DNA of 64,000 bases from Rhizobium johnstonii 3841 (lineage in GTDB: Bacteria; Pseudomonadota; Alphaproteobacteria; Rhizobiales; Rhizobiaceae): NCBI RefSeq assembly GCF_000009265.1, contig NC_008380.1:2485501-2549500 (forward strand), in the 5' to 3' direction. The notes beneath the pieces are model-generated. The model was not told the origin of the DNA, made no database searches, and worked only from the letters and a program-made list of their open reading frames with translations. The translations under genes were made by a program, and so were the position numbers. This document shows positions 27,701 to 35,165 of this stretch, piece after piece. How positions within the stretch are numbered: position 1 is the stretch's first letter; every line of letters starts with the position of its first letter.

Positions 27701-28224
27701 GCTTCGAGCTCTACCAGCAGATGCTGGAAGAGGCGGTCGCCGAGGTCAAGGGTGTCGACGAGATCCACGACACCGGCTGGTCGCCGCAGATCTCGGTCGG
27801 CACGACGGTGATGATCCCGGAAGGCTACGTGCCCGATTTGCACCTGCGCATGGCGCTCTACCGCCGCCTTGGCGAAATTACCGAGCTCAAGGAGATCGAT
27901 GGCTTCGGCGCCGAGATGATCGACCGCTTCGGGCCGATGCCGATCGAAGTCCAGCATCTGCTGAAGATCGTCTACATCAAGTCGCTCTGCCGCACCGCCA
28001 ATGTCGAAAAGCTCGATGCCGGCCCGAAGGGTGTCGTCGTGCAGTTCCGCAACAAGGAATTCCCCAATCCGGCCAACCTCGTCGGTTATATCGGCAAGCA
28101 GGGCACGATGGCGAAGATCCGCCCCGATCACAGCCTGTTCCTGACCCGCGACCTGCCGACGCCGGAAAAACGCCTGCAGGGCGCTGCCGTCATCATGACG
28201 CAGCTGGCCGAATTCGCGAAATAG
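24724..28224 (+). CDS. mfd: Transcription-repair coupling factor Mfd
   Basis: This removes RNA polymerase stalled at DNA lesions and recruits UvrA. The 1166-residue protein has the UvrB-like N-terminal module (LPAWDCLPYDRVSPS, YAVRGGILDVFVPG), the CarD/RID polymerase-interacting domain (about VHAEHGIGRFIGL), the RecG-like translocase with VCGDVGFGKTEVAL, VIDEEQHFGVKHKE, TLSATPIPRTLQLA and RGRVGRSKVRAFALF, and the TRCF C-terminal domain. It is coupled to sdhE. uvrA, its functional partner, is 11 kb downstream in the same window. Confidence 0.97.
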   Translation: MIPGFDAKKLAAIAEPLTIGNVPAGLETLLLAELARTGEPVAYVMSDGHRMADLEQMLGFVAPDIPVLTLPAWDCLPYDRVSPSADTSARRLAALGGLIAHRKKPHAAIVLVTANAMLQKVAPQDVIESLSFSARPGNQLRMDDLAGRLERNGFERVATVREVGEYAVRGGILDVFVPGSEEPVRLDFFGDTLESIRSFDPASQRTIGQVRSLDLNPMSEVTLTPDTISRFRKNYLSAFGATTRDDALYLAVSEGRRYPGMEHWLPLFYEKLDTVFDYLSGFRIVIDHTVREAAEERSKLVLDYYDARLNSGQPAKGMTQGTPYKPVTPGQLYLDSKLFAKTLDALGAIRISPFNEHEGEARRVVNVDARQGQRWARANAEGGGDAERINIFDVVVKHIADRRAAGAKVLVTAWTEGSLERLLQVLNEHGLEKVKPIEALKDVGSLARGEAAAAVLSLEAGFEAGDLVVIGEQDILGDRMVRRSKRRKRAADFISEVAGLDEGSIVVHAEHGIGRFIGLRTIEAAGAPHACLELQYADEAKLFLPVENIDLLSRYGGEGTEAQLDKLGGGAWQMRKAKLKKRLLDMADALIRIAAERLTRHAPMLTTPEGLYDEFAARFPYDETEDQENAIEAVRSDLGAGRPMDRLVCGDVGFGKTEVALRAAFVAAMNGAQVAIVVPTTLLSRQHFKTFSDRFRGLPVRIQQASRLVGAKELALTKKEVAEGKTDIVVGTHALLGAGIKFANLGLLVIDEEQHFGVKHKERLKELKSDVHVLTLSATPIPRTLQLAMTGVRELSLITTPPVDRMAVRTFISPFDSLVIRETLMREHYRGGQSFYVCPRLADLEDVHAFLQSDVPELKVAVAHGQMPAGELEDIMNAFYEGRYDVLLSTTIVESGLDVPTANTLIVHRADMFGLAQLYQLRGRVGRSKVRAFALFTLPVNKVLTATAERRLKVLQSLDTLGAGFQLASHDLDIRGAGNLLGEEQSGHIKEVGFELYQQMLEEAVAEVKGVDEIHDTGWSPQISVGTTVMIPEGYVPDLHLRMALYRRLGEITELKEIDGFGAEMIDRFGPMPIEVQHLLKIVYIKSLCRTANVEKLDAGPKGVVVQFRNKEFPNPANLVGYIGKQGTMAKIRPDHSLFLTRDLPTPEKRLQGAAVIMTQLAEFAK

Positions 28225-28270
28225 AGCAATTCCAGCAAAACTGTGCCCCGGTTTTGCGTCCGGAATTGCG
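28224..28270. repeat. Palindromic element abutting the mfd stop
   Basis: Arms GCAATTCC (28226-28233) and GGAATTGC (28262-28269) enclose an inner pair AGCAAAAC/GTTTTGCG. It begins within two bases of the mfd stop codon and may end that transcript. It is a different family from the copies at 13413 and related sites. Confidence 0.7.
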
Positions 28271-28288
28271 TGGAAAAAGGAGACAAGG

Positions 28289-28756
28289 ATGGCAACATAC
28301 GGCGCAACGATCGCCTGGCAGCGCAACGGCGAGACCTTCACCGACAACCGCTACAGCCGCGCCCACCGCTGGACCTTCGACGGCGGCATCGAGGTGAGGG
28401 CGTCCTCTTCCGCCCATGTCGTGCCGCTGCCCTATTCGGCCGAGGATGCCGTTGATCCGGAAGAGGCTTTCGTCGCTTCGCTCTCCAGCTGCCACATGCT
28501 CTGGTTCCTGTCGATCGCCGCCAAACAGCGCTTTTGCGTCGACAGCTACACCGATGCCGCCGAGGGCATCATGGAGAAGAATGCCGAAGGCCGTCTCGCC
28601 ATGACTGTCGTGACCCTCCGTCCGCATGTCGTCTTCAGCGGTGAGAAACAGCCCTCGTCAAGCGAGCTCGAAGCCCTGCATCATCGCGCTCACGACGAAT
28701 GCTTCATTGCCAATTCGGTGAAGACCGATGTGCGCTGCGTTCCGGTTCTGGGCTGA
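28289..28756 (+). CDS. OsmC/Ohr-family peroxidase-like protein
   Basis: A 155-residue protein of the OsmC superfamily, thiol-dependent reductases of organic peroxides. The two reactive cysteines are visible in SLSSCHMLWFL (about residue 70) and HDECFIANSVKTDV (about 137), in the family positions. A GGAGACAAGG ribosome site precedes the ATG. The sequence resembles the YhfA/OsmC branch more than classic Ohr, so its precise substrate is open. It lies downstream of mfd and convergent with a DsbA-like gene. Confidence 0.88.
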   Translation: MATYGATIAWQRNGETFTDNRYSRAHRWTFDGGIEVRASSSAHVVPLPYSAEDAVDPEEAFVASLSSCHMLWFLSIAAKQRFCVDSYTDAAEGIMEKNAEGRLAMTVVTLRPHVVFSGEKQPSSSELEALHHRAHDECFIANSVKTDVRCVPVLG

Positions 28757-28773
28757 TCCCGGGGTCGTCGGCG

Positions 28774-29445
28774 TTAGTTCAGCCCCGACCGCGCCTTGGC
28801 TTTCGCCTTGGCGATGTCGCGCAGCGCGTTCGCCAATACGTCAGGCGTCTGTGCGCCACTGACGGCATATTGCTGGTCGAAGATGAAGAACGGCACGCCG
28901 TTGACGCCCATCTCCTGCGCCGCCTTGATCTCGGCGACGATCAGATCGCGATCGGCATCGGAGGCAAGCAGCGAGGCGATGACCGAGCGGTCGAGGCCTG
29001 ACTCTTCGGCGATATCTAGCAGCACCGCATGGTCGCCGACATTGCGGCCTTCCTCGAAATTCGCCTTGAACAGCGCGGCAACGACCTTGTCCTGCTTCTC
29101 GCGGCCTTCGATCATCGCCCAGTGGATCAGCCGATGCGCATCGAGCGTGTTCGGGCCGATCTTGATCGCCTCGAAATCGAAGGCGATGCCGACCTCGCGG
29201 CCGTAATCGGTGAGCATCTTATGCGCCTGCGCCACGCGCTCCTCGCCGCCGAGCTTCTCCGCCAGCGCCGTCTTCTGGTCGACGCCTTCCTTGGGATAGT
29301 CGGGATTGAGCCGGTACGGCCGCCAGTTGATGTCGACGCCGATTACGTCCTGCACCTCGGCGATGGCGAGCTCCAGCCGCGCCTTGCCGAGATAGCACCA
29401 GGGGCAGACGACATCCGAGACGACGTCGATGGTGATACGCTCCAT
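28774..29445 (-). CDS. DsbA-family oxidoreductase (FrnE-like, 2-hydroxychromene isomerase fold)
   Basis: A 223-residue thioredoxin-fold protein with the active-site motif CPWC in VVSDVVCPWCYLGKARL and the cis-Pro loop NGVPFFIFDQQYAVSGAQ. There is no signal peptide when the start is placed at MERITIDVV (ribosome site AAGGA), so it is cytoplasmic as expected of FrnE-type proteins, unlike periplasmic DsbA. FrnE members act as cytosolic disulfide oxidoreductases linked to oxidative stress. The convergent OsmC-like gene fits that theme. Confidence 0.9.
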   Translation of the reverse strand: MERITIDVVSDVVCPWCYLGKARLELAIAEVQDVIGVDINWRPYRLNPDYPKEGVDQKTALAEKLGGEERVAQAHKMLTDYGREVGIAFDFEAIKIGPNTLDAHRLIHWAMIEGREKQDKVVAALFKANFEEGRNVGDHAVLLDIAEESGLDRSVIASLLASDADRDLIVAEIKAAQEMGVNGVPFFIFDQQYAVSGAQTPDVLANALRDIAKAKAKARSGLN

Positions 29446-29511
29446 GATGATTTTCCTTATTCTCATGCGTCTCCAAGGGAGACATTCAAGCCGGGGCGGC
29501 TCGGCTGCTTC

Positions 29512-31314
29512 TTATTGGGCGCTGGTATCCCACCATAGCGGCAGCTGATAGCCATAGAGCGGCACCGCGTCGGGATGGCCGATGCGCTTGCTGCGCGCCA
29601 CCCATTGCTGGCCCATATGATAGAGCGGCAGCACGTAATGGCTGGACAGCAGCAGCCGGTCGTAGGAGCGCACCGCCGCGGTGAAATCCTCTGCCGACCG
29701 CGCCCGGAGCAGGTGATCGATCAACGTATCGAGATCGGGGTCGGCAGCGCCCGCGAAACTGTCGCTGCCCTCGCGGGTCTTGGCGGCCGAAGACCAGCGG
29801 CCGAGCTGTTCGTTTCCAGGCGATAGCGAGGACGTGTAGGACTTCATGATCATGTCGTAGTCGAAGCTGTTCGTCCGGCTCTGATACTGCGAATCGTCGA
29901 CCGTGCGGATCGAAACGGCGATGCCAATGGTCTGCAGCGAACGCTGATAGGCGACGGCGAGTTTCTCCTGGTCGGCATTCTGCGTCATGATCTCGAAGGC
30001 GAGTTGGCGGCCGGAGCCATCGAGCATCTTGCCGCCCTGGATCGTATAGCCGCCCTGTTTCAACTGCTCGACGGCCTGTTTCAGCACATTGCGGTCGCGA
30101 CCGGAACCGTCGGTGACCGGCAGCTTGTAGGTGCCGTCGAGAATCTCCGGCGCGATCTTGTCCTTGATCGGCCCGAGCAGGGCAAGCTCGGCCGCATTGG
30201 CGGGAACCCCGAAACTCGACAGCTCGGAATTCTGCCAGAAGCTCTGGGTGCGTTTGTAGGCGCCGGAATAAAGGTTCTTGTTCGCCCATTCGAAATCGAA
30301 CACCAGCGACAGGCCTTCGCGCACCTTGGGATCGGCAAAGATCGGCCGGCGCGTGTTGAACACGAATCCGAGCATGCCGCTTGGCAGTTTCGGTGTGAAC
30401 ACGTCCTTGAGCACAGCCCCTGAGGTGACGGCGGGGAAATTATAGGCATTGGCCCAATGACCGGGATTGCCGTCGGGATAGATGTCGACATCGCCCTTCT
30501 TGAAGGCCTCGAACAGCGTCGTGTCCTGCAGGAAATACTGGACGGTGATCTGGTCGTAATTGTCGGTGCCGACCTTGGCGGGAATGTCCTTGCCCCAGTA
30601 ATTCGGATCGCGCTCATAGGTGATGCTCTCGCCGGGCTTCACCGTCTTCACCTTATAGGGACCGGAGCCGACGGCGGGCGTTAGCGAGGAACGGTCGAAG
30701 GTTGCCGGATCGATCGCATGTTTCGGTAGCACCGGGAACAGGCCGAAGATCAGCGGCGTCTCGCGGTCGGCCTTGTCGTTGAAGGTGAAGCGCACGCCGC
30801 GCTCGCCGACCTTCTCCATCTTGGCGACGACGTTGAGGCGGTTGGCGAAGGGCACGCGACCCTTGTCGCGCATCAGCTCGAAGGTGAACATCACATCCTC
30901 GGGCGTCACCGGCTGGCCATCGGCCCATTTCGCCTTCGGATTGAGGTTGAACTGGATGAAGCTCCTGTCGTCGTCCCATTCGACCGTTTCGGCGAGCAGG
31001 CCGTAGAGGGTGAAGGGCTCGTCCCTGGAGCGCTGCATCAGCGATTCGTAGACGAGATTGCCATAATCCGGATCCCACATGCCGCGCGCCGTCGTGCGCA
31101 TGCTCTTCAGGATGAACGGGTTGAGGTTGTCGAAGGTGCCGACGACGCCATAGGTGATCTTGCCGCCCTTTTTCACGTCGGGGTTGACGTAAGGGAAGTG
31201 CTTGTAGTCGGCCGGCAAAGCCGGCTCGCCGTGCATCGCGATGCCGTGCAGCGGCTCGGCAGCGACAGTGCCGCACAGCAGCGAGAGGAAGAGGGGGACG
31301 ACAATCCGGAGCAT
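29512..31314 (-). CDS. Family 5 extracellular solute-binding protein (YejA-like)
   Basis: A 600-residue periplasmic peptide-binding protein. The start MLRIVVPLFLSLLCG has a signal peptide cleaved near VAAEP; the longer frame would read through a duplicated 32-bp repeat. It has HGIAMHGEPALPADYKHFPY and VVGTFDNLNPFILK, typical of the YejA/microcin C-type branch, and a GPYKVKTVKPGESITYERD core. No permease or ATPase genes adjoin, so it is an orphan receptor here. Upstream lie a tandem duplication and a long inverted repeat. Confidence 0.88.
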   Translation of the reverse strand: MLRIVVPLFLSLLCGTVAAEPLHGIAMHGEPALPADYKHFPYVNPDVKKGGKITYGVVGTFDNLNPFILKSMRTTARGMWDPDYGNLVYESLMQRSRDEPFTLYGLLAETVEWDDDRSFIQFNLNPKAKWADGQPVTPEDVMFTFELMRDKGRVPFANRLNVVAKMEKVGERGVRFTFNDKADRETPLIFGLFPVLPKHAIDPATFDRSSLTPAVGSGPYKVKTVKPGESITYERDPNYWGKDIPAKVGTDNYDQITVQYFLQDTTLFEAFKKGDVDIYPDGNPGHWANAYNFPAVTSGAVLKDVFTPKLPSGMLGFVFNTRRPIFADPKVREGLSLVFDFEWANKNLYSGAYKRTQSFWQNSELSSFGVPANAAELALLGPIKDKIAPEILDGTYKLPVTDGSGRDRNVLKQAVEQLKQGGYTIQGGKMLDGSGRQLAFEIMTQNADQEKLAVAYQRSLQTIGIAVSIRTVDDSQYQSRTNSFDYDMIMKSYTSSLSPGNEQLGRWSSAAKTREGSDSFAGAADPDLDTLIDHLLRARSAEDFTAAVRSYDRLLLSSHYVLPLYHMGQQWVARSKRIGHPDAVPLYGYQLPLWWDTSAQ

Positions 31315-31323
31315 TCGGCAATC

Positions 31324-31387
31324 CTTGATCCGTGAAAACGGGGCATGATTCACGCCTTGATCCGTGAAAACGGGGCATGATTCACGC
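31324..31387. repeat. Perfect 32-bp tandem duplication in the leader of the YejA-like gene
   Basis: Two exact, adjoining 32-base copies (31324-31355 and 31356-31387), each starting CTTGATCCGTGAAAACGGGG and holding the inverted pair CGTGAA/TTCACG. The first copy begins 10 bases upstream of the YejA-like start, so the duplication lies in its leader or promoter. Confidence 0.95.
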
Positions 31388-31429
31388 CAAGATTATCATG
31401 GGGTCGACTGATTCCAACACAGAACGGCG

Positions 31430-31476
31430 ATTTCTTTGGCATCGCGACGAAATGCACCTCAAATTGCCAAAGAAAT
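31430..31476. promoter_or_regulatory. 12-bp perfect inverted repeat between divergent YejA-like and IalB-like genes
   Basis: ATTTCTTTGGCA at 31430-31441 and its exact complement TGCCAAAGAAAT at 31465-31476 are separated by 23 bases, about 120 bases upstream of one gene and 155 of the other. It may be a pair of operator half-sites or a cruciform. No regulator is known from the sequence. Confidence 0.6.
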
Positions 31477-31630
31477 GCTGGATATCTTGAACGCTGCGAT
31501 GTAACAGGTGAACCCGAAGTTTCGGGGTCATGCATTTGCCTTATTTTTTTAAGAGGTGGAGTGCCGAACGACCCGATGGTTGGGGCGGCAAACCGCTGCC
31601 CCGAACGGATATCAGGAGACGGAATTCGTT

Positions 31631-32296
31631 ATGATGTTCAAGTCTGAAAAGAAAATGCGGGCAGCACTGTCCGTTCTGGCAGTGATGTTCGGCGCCGCCT
31701 CGGCTCCGGTCTCCTCCTTCGCGCAGAGTGCGGCGGCACCGGCTCCGGCCGATGCCCCGGCGCAGGCCGCAGGAGCGCCGAAGCTCGGCTGGTACAAGAC
31801 CTGCAGCAAGCAGGAAGACAACGACATCTGTGTTGTCCAGAACCTGATCCTCGCCAATGGCGGCCAGCTCGTCACGGCCGTCGGCCTGATCTCGGTCTCG
31901 GGCAAGATCAACCGCAAGCTCTTGCAGGTCTCGGTTCCGACAGCGCGCCTCGTTCCTCCCGGCATCATGATGCAGATCGACGGCGGCAAGGGCCAGAAGC
32001 TCGACTACGCCGTCTGCCTGCCGGACAAGTGCACCGCCGAAATTCCGCTGACCGACGCGATGATCGCCAGCCTCAAGAAGGGCAGCGACGTGATCTTCAC
32101 CTCGATCAACTTCCGCCGCGCTCCAAATCCGATCAAGATCTCGCTCGAAGGCTTCACCGGCGCCTATGACGGCGAACCGGTTTCCGAAAATAAGCTTGCC
32201 GAAAGCCAGCGCAGCCTGCAGGAAGGCATGCAGAAGAAGGCCGAAGAAGCCCGCAAGAAGCTGGAAGACGCCCAGAAGGCAGCCAAGGCGCAGTAA
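31631..32296 (+). CDS. Invasion-associated locus B (IalB) family exported protein
   Basis: A 221-residue exported protein. The start MMFKSEKKMRAALSVLAVMF follows a GGAGACGG site; the signal peptide is cleaved near SFAQS. The mature core has GWYKTCSKQEDNDICVVQN and YAVCLPDKCTAEIPL, whose four cysteines probably form two disulfides, as in IalB of Bartonella and its rhizobial homologues. The C-terminal 40 residues (KLAESQRSLQEGMQKKAEEA) form a charged coiled coil not needed by the core. The function in rhizobia is unclear, probably envelope stress or host interaction. Confidence 0.88.
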   Translation: MMFKSEKKMRAALSVLAVMFGAASAPVSSFAQSAAAPAPADAPAQAAGAPKLGWYKTCSKQEDNDICVVQNLILANGGQLVTAVGLISVSGKINRKLLQVSVPTARLVPPGIMMQIDGGKGQKLDYAVCLPDKCTAEIPLTDAMIASLKKGSDVIFTSINFRRAPNPIKISLEGFTGAYDGEPVSENKLAESQRSLQEGMQKKAEEARKKLEDAQKAAKAQ

Positions 32297-32320
32297 TCCT
32301 GCCACTTTCTTTGAAACAGA

Positions 32321-32344
32321 AACCCGGCTTCGCGCCGGGTTTTT
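32321..32344 (+). terminator. Intrinsic terminator of the IalB-like gene
   Basis: Stem AACCCGGC/GCCGGGTT with a short TTCGC loop, continuing into a T run, 24 bases after the stop. Confidence 0.88.
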
Positions 32345-32357
32345 GTTGCGCAAAGAA

Positions 32358-32385
32358 AAGGCCTCGCCGGGAGAAGCGAGGCCTT
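32358..32385 (-). terminator. Intrinsic terminator of hspQ
   Basis: Ten-bp stem AAGGCCTCGC/GCGAGGCCTT with an 8-base loop; on the minus strand it is followed by TTTCTTTG. It lies 24 bases beyond the hspQ stop, back to back with the IalB-like gene terminator. Confidence 0.8.
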
Positions 32386-32409
32386 GATTCAACGATCGGC
32401 ACGAGTGAG

Positions 32410-32739
32410 TTAGTGGGCGAAGCTCATCTTGGGTTTGAACTGCCCTGACGGGGCCTGATCGAAAATCTGGTAGATCTGCGGGTTGCGAAGCGGCGTGCCG
32501 CTTTCGTCGTTCATCAGGTTCTGCTCGGAGACATAAGCGACATATTCGCTTTCGTCATTCTCGGCGAGCAGGTGATAGAAGGGCTGGTCCCTGCTCGGGC
32601 GCACCTCGGCGGGAATGGAATTCCACCATTCCTCCGTATTCGCGAACTCCGGATCAACGTCGAAGATGACGCCGCGAAACGGAAAAACCTTGTGCCGAAC
32701 CACTTCGCCGATACTGAACTTTGCTACTCTTTCTTTCAT
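32410..32739 (-). CDS. hspQ: Heat-shock protein HspQ (YccV-like)
   Basis: A 109-residue small protein of the HspQ/hemimethylated-DNA-binding YccV family, in enterobacteria a specificity enhancer and substrate of Lon. The start MKERVAKFSIGEVVRHK was chosen because AAGGAAG lies 7 bases upstream. Conserved stretches are FSIGEVVRHKVFPFRGVIFDV, FYHLLAENDESEYVAYVSEQNL and HPxx-like NPQIYQIFD. It stands alone between two divergent regulatory gaps. Confidence 0.9.
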   Translation of the reverse strand: MKERVAKFSIGEVVRHKVFPFRGVIFDVDPEFANTEEWWNSIPAEVRPSRDQPFYHLLAENDESEYVAYVSEQNLMNDESGTPLRNPQIYQIFDQAPSGQFKPKMSFAH

Positions 32740-32840
32740 GGTACGACTTCCTTTCATCACCAAATTTGGTGATTGGTGTCGCGCAAATCAAGATTTTTGC
32801 GCGAGTTCGTCACATGAACGTCATATCCTCCTTCTGCACA

Positions 32841-32935
32841 ATTCCTTAGATCGGAATCGATTTAAGGACAAAATTATGCAGCACTCCAAGTTCTACAGCG
32901 TCCTTTGCGCGTCTGAAAGACGTGCGGCGCTGTAG
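32841..32935 (-). repeat. Dispersed palindromic repeat, copy 3
   Basis: The cleanest full copy: CCTTAGATCGGAATCGATTT hairpin, AAAATTATGCAGCACTCC, TTCTACAGCGTCCTTTGCGC, then GTCTGAAAGAC and GCGGCGCTGTAG. It has the same orientation as the copy at 13413 and sits between glnA and hspQ. Confidence 0.85.
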
Positions 32936-32960
32936 TGGCGTCCATGACCTGGGAGGCGAA

Positions 32961-32980
32961 AGCCCCGGCGGACCGGGACT
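32961..32980 (-). terminator. Hairpin downstream of glnA
   Basis: AGCCCCGG and CCGGGACT pair around CGGA with one G-U type pair, 19 bases past the glnA stop. A weak T run follows on the minus strand. Confidence 0.6.
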
Positions 32981-32998
32981 TTCTGTGTTCAGGCCCGA

Positions 32999-34408
32999 TC
33001 AGGCCGAATAGTACATGTCGTATTCGACCGGATGCGGCGTCATTTCGAAACGCATCACCTCAGCCATCTTCAGCTCGATGAAGGCATCGATCTGGTCGTC
33101 GTCGAAGACGCCGCCGGCTGTCAGGAACTTGCGGTCCTTGTCGAGGCTTTCGAGTGCTTCGCGCAACGAGCCGCAGACGGTCGGGATCTTCTTCAATTCC
33201 TTCGGCGGCAGGTCGTAGAGATCCTTGTCCATGGCCTTGCCGGGATGGATCTTGTTCTTGATGCCGTCGAGGCCGGCCATCAGCATGGCGGCAAAGGCGA
33301 GATAGGGGTTGGCGGTCGGATCCGGGAAGCGGACTTCGACGCGCTTGGCCTTCGGGTTGGAGCCGAACGGAATGCGGCAGGAAGCCGAGCGGTTGCGGGC
33401 CGAATAGGCCAGCAGCACAGGGGCTTCGTAACCCGGAACGAGACGCTTGTAGGAGTTCGTCGACGGGTTGGTGAAGGCGTTGATCGCCTTGGCATGTTTG
33501 ATGATGCCGCCGATGTAAAACAGGCAGCTCTCGGAAAGGCCTGCATATTCGTCGCCGGCAAAGGTCGGCTTGCCGCCCTTCCAGATCGACTGGTGCACAT
33601 GCATGCCCGAGCCATTGTCGCCGAAGATCGGCTTCGGCATGAAGGTCGCCGTCTTGCCGTAAGCGTTGGCCACCTGGTGCACGACATATTTGTAGATCTG
33701 CATCTTGTCGGCGTTGCGCACCAGCGTATCGAACTTGATGCCGAGTTCGTGCTGGGCGGCAGCGACTTCGTGGTGATGCTTTTCGACAACGACGCCCATC
33801 TCGGAAAGCACCGTCAGCATTTCCGAACGCATGTCCTGAGCGCTGTCGACGGGGGGAACCGGGAAATAGCCGCCCTTGACGCGCGGGCGATGGCCGAGGT
33901 TGCCGGTCTCGTAATCGGTGTCGTCGTTCGACGGCAGTTCGGTCGAATCGAGCTTGAAGCCGGTATTGTAAGGATCGGCCTTGTACTTGACGTCGTCGAA
34001 GACGAAGAATTCGGCTTCAGGGCCGACGAAGACCGTATCGCCGATGCCGGATGCCTTGAGGTAGGCTTCGGCCTTCTTGGCGGTGCCGCGCGGATCGCGG
34101 TTATAGGCCTCGCCGGAGACCGGATCGAGGATGTCGCAGACGATGACCATGGTCGACTGAGCGAAGAACGGGTCCATATGCACCGTTTCGGTATCGGGCA
34201 TCAGCACCATGTCGGACTCATTGATGGCCTTCCAGCCACCGATCGAGGAGCCGTCGAACATCACGCCGTCAGCGAACATGTCTTCGTCGACGCAGACAAC
34301 GTCCATCGTCACATGCTGCAGCTTGCCCTTCGGGTCGGTGAAACGCAGATCGACGAACTTTACGTCGTTCTCCTTGATCTGCTTCAGAATTTCGCTTGCG
34401 GTCGCCAT
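32999..34408 (-). CDS. glnA: Glutamine synthetase type I
   Basis: The main ammonium-assimilating enzyme: glutamate plus NH4+ plus ATP to glutamine. The 469-residue GSI has [11 protein letters not shown] near the N-terminus, metal ligands in [11 protein letters not shown] and [39 protein letters not shown] and the adenylylation loop with Tyr398 in KDLYDLPP, so it is of the GlnE-regulated beta type. A GGAGGAAA ribosome site precedes the ATG. It is the second gene of glnB-glnA, 78 bases after glnB, with an intervening hairpin. Confidence 0.98.
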   Translation of the reverse strand: MATASEILKQIKENDVKFVDLRFTDPKGKLQHVTMDVVCVDEDMFADGVMFDGSSIGGWKAINESDMVLMPDTETVHMDPFFAQSTMVIVCDILDPVSGEAYNRDPRGTAKKAEAYLKASGIGDTVFVGPEAEFFVFDDVKYKADPYNTGFKLDSTELPSNDDTDYETGNLGHRPRVKGGYFPVPPVDSAQDMRSEMLTVLSEMGVVVEKHHHEVAAAQHELGIKFDTLVRNADKMQIYKYVVHQVANAYGKTATFMPKPIFGDNGSGMHVHQSIWKGGKPTFAGDEYAGLSESCLFYIGGIIKHAKAINAFTNPSTNSYKRLVPGYEAPVLLAYSARNRSASCRIPFGSNPKAKRVEVRFPDPTANPYLAFAAMLMAGLDGIKNKIHPGKAMDKDLYDLPPKELKKIPTVCGSLREALESLDKDRKFLTAGGVFDDDQIDAFIELKMAEVMRFEMTPHPVEYDMYYSA

Positions 34409-34463
34409 TAATGAGTTTCCTCCGATTTGCGATGACGGTGTAGGTCGGCGATGACGGTAACGG

Positions 34464-34484
34464 ACTTTGCGCGATTGGCAAAGT
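34464..34484 (-). other. Hairpin in the glnB-glnA intergenic
   Basis: Perfect 7-bp stem ACTTTGC/GCAAAGT with a 7-base loop, starting right after the glnB stop. It has no T run. It could be an mRNA processing or stability site that sets the glnB:glnA ratio. Confidence 0.5.
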
Positions 34485-34486
34485 GG

Positions 34487-34915
<429 letters not shown>

Positions 34916-35165
34916 TTATCGAAAAAAGACGTCGATTCTGCCAAAAGCGGCGCGTTTGTCGGGAATTCTATGTGGTTTTGGTGGTGGAACAGGTGGAAAA
35001 ACATTGTCTCCGATCAAAATCACATCCGAAACGGAAAAAGTCATGTATTTTCGCACCTGCGAATACACGTCACGCTGAGATGAAAATATAGGCAAATGCC
35101 TAAATAGAGTCCGTCTCTTTGTTGTTTCAGGCGGTTGTTTTTTAGGCGTTTTTTGATTGAATGGG

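Noticed and set aside
24685..28347. A 1220-codon open frame antisense to mfd
   Set aside because: It mirrors mfd codon bias; high GC at third positions leaves the opposite frame open. No ribosome site or domain is present, and mfd itself is certain.
33032..34411. A 459-codon frame antisense to glnA
   Set aside because: It is a shadow of glnA with no motif; glnA covers it fully.
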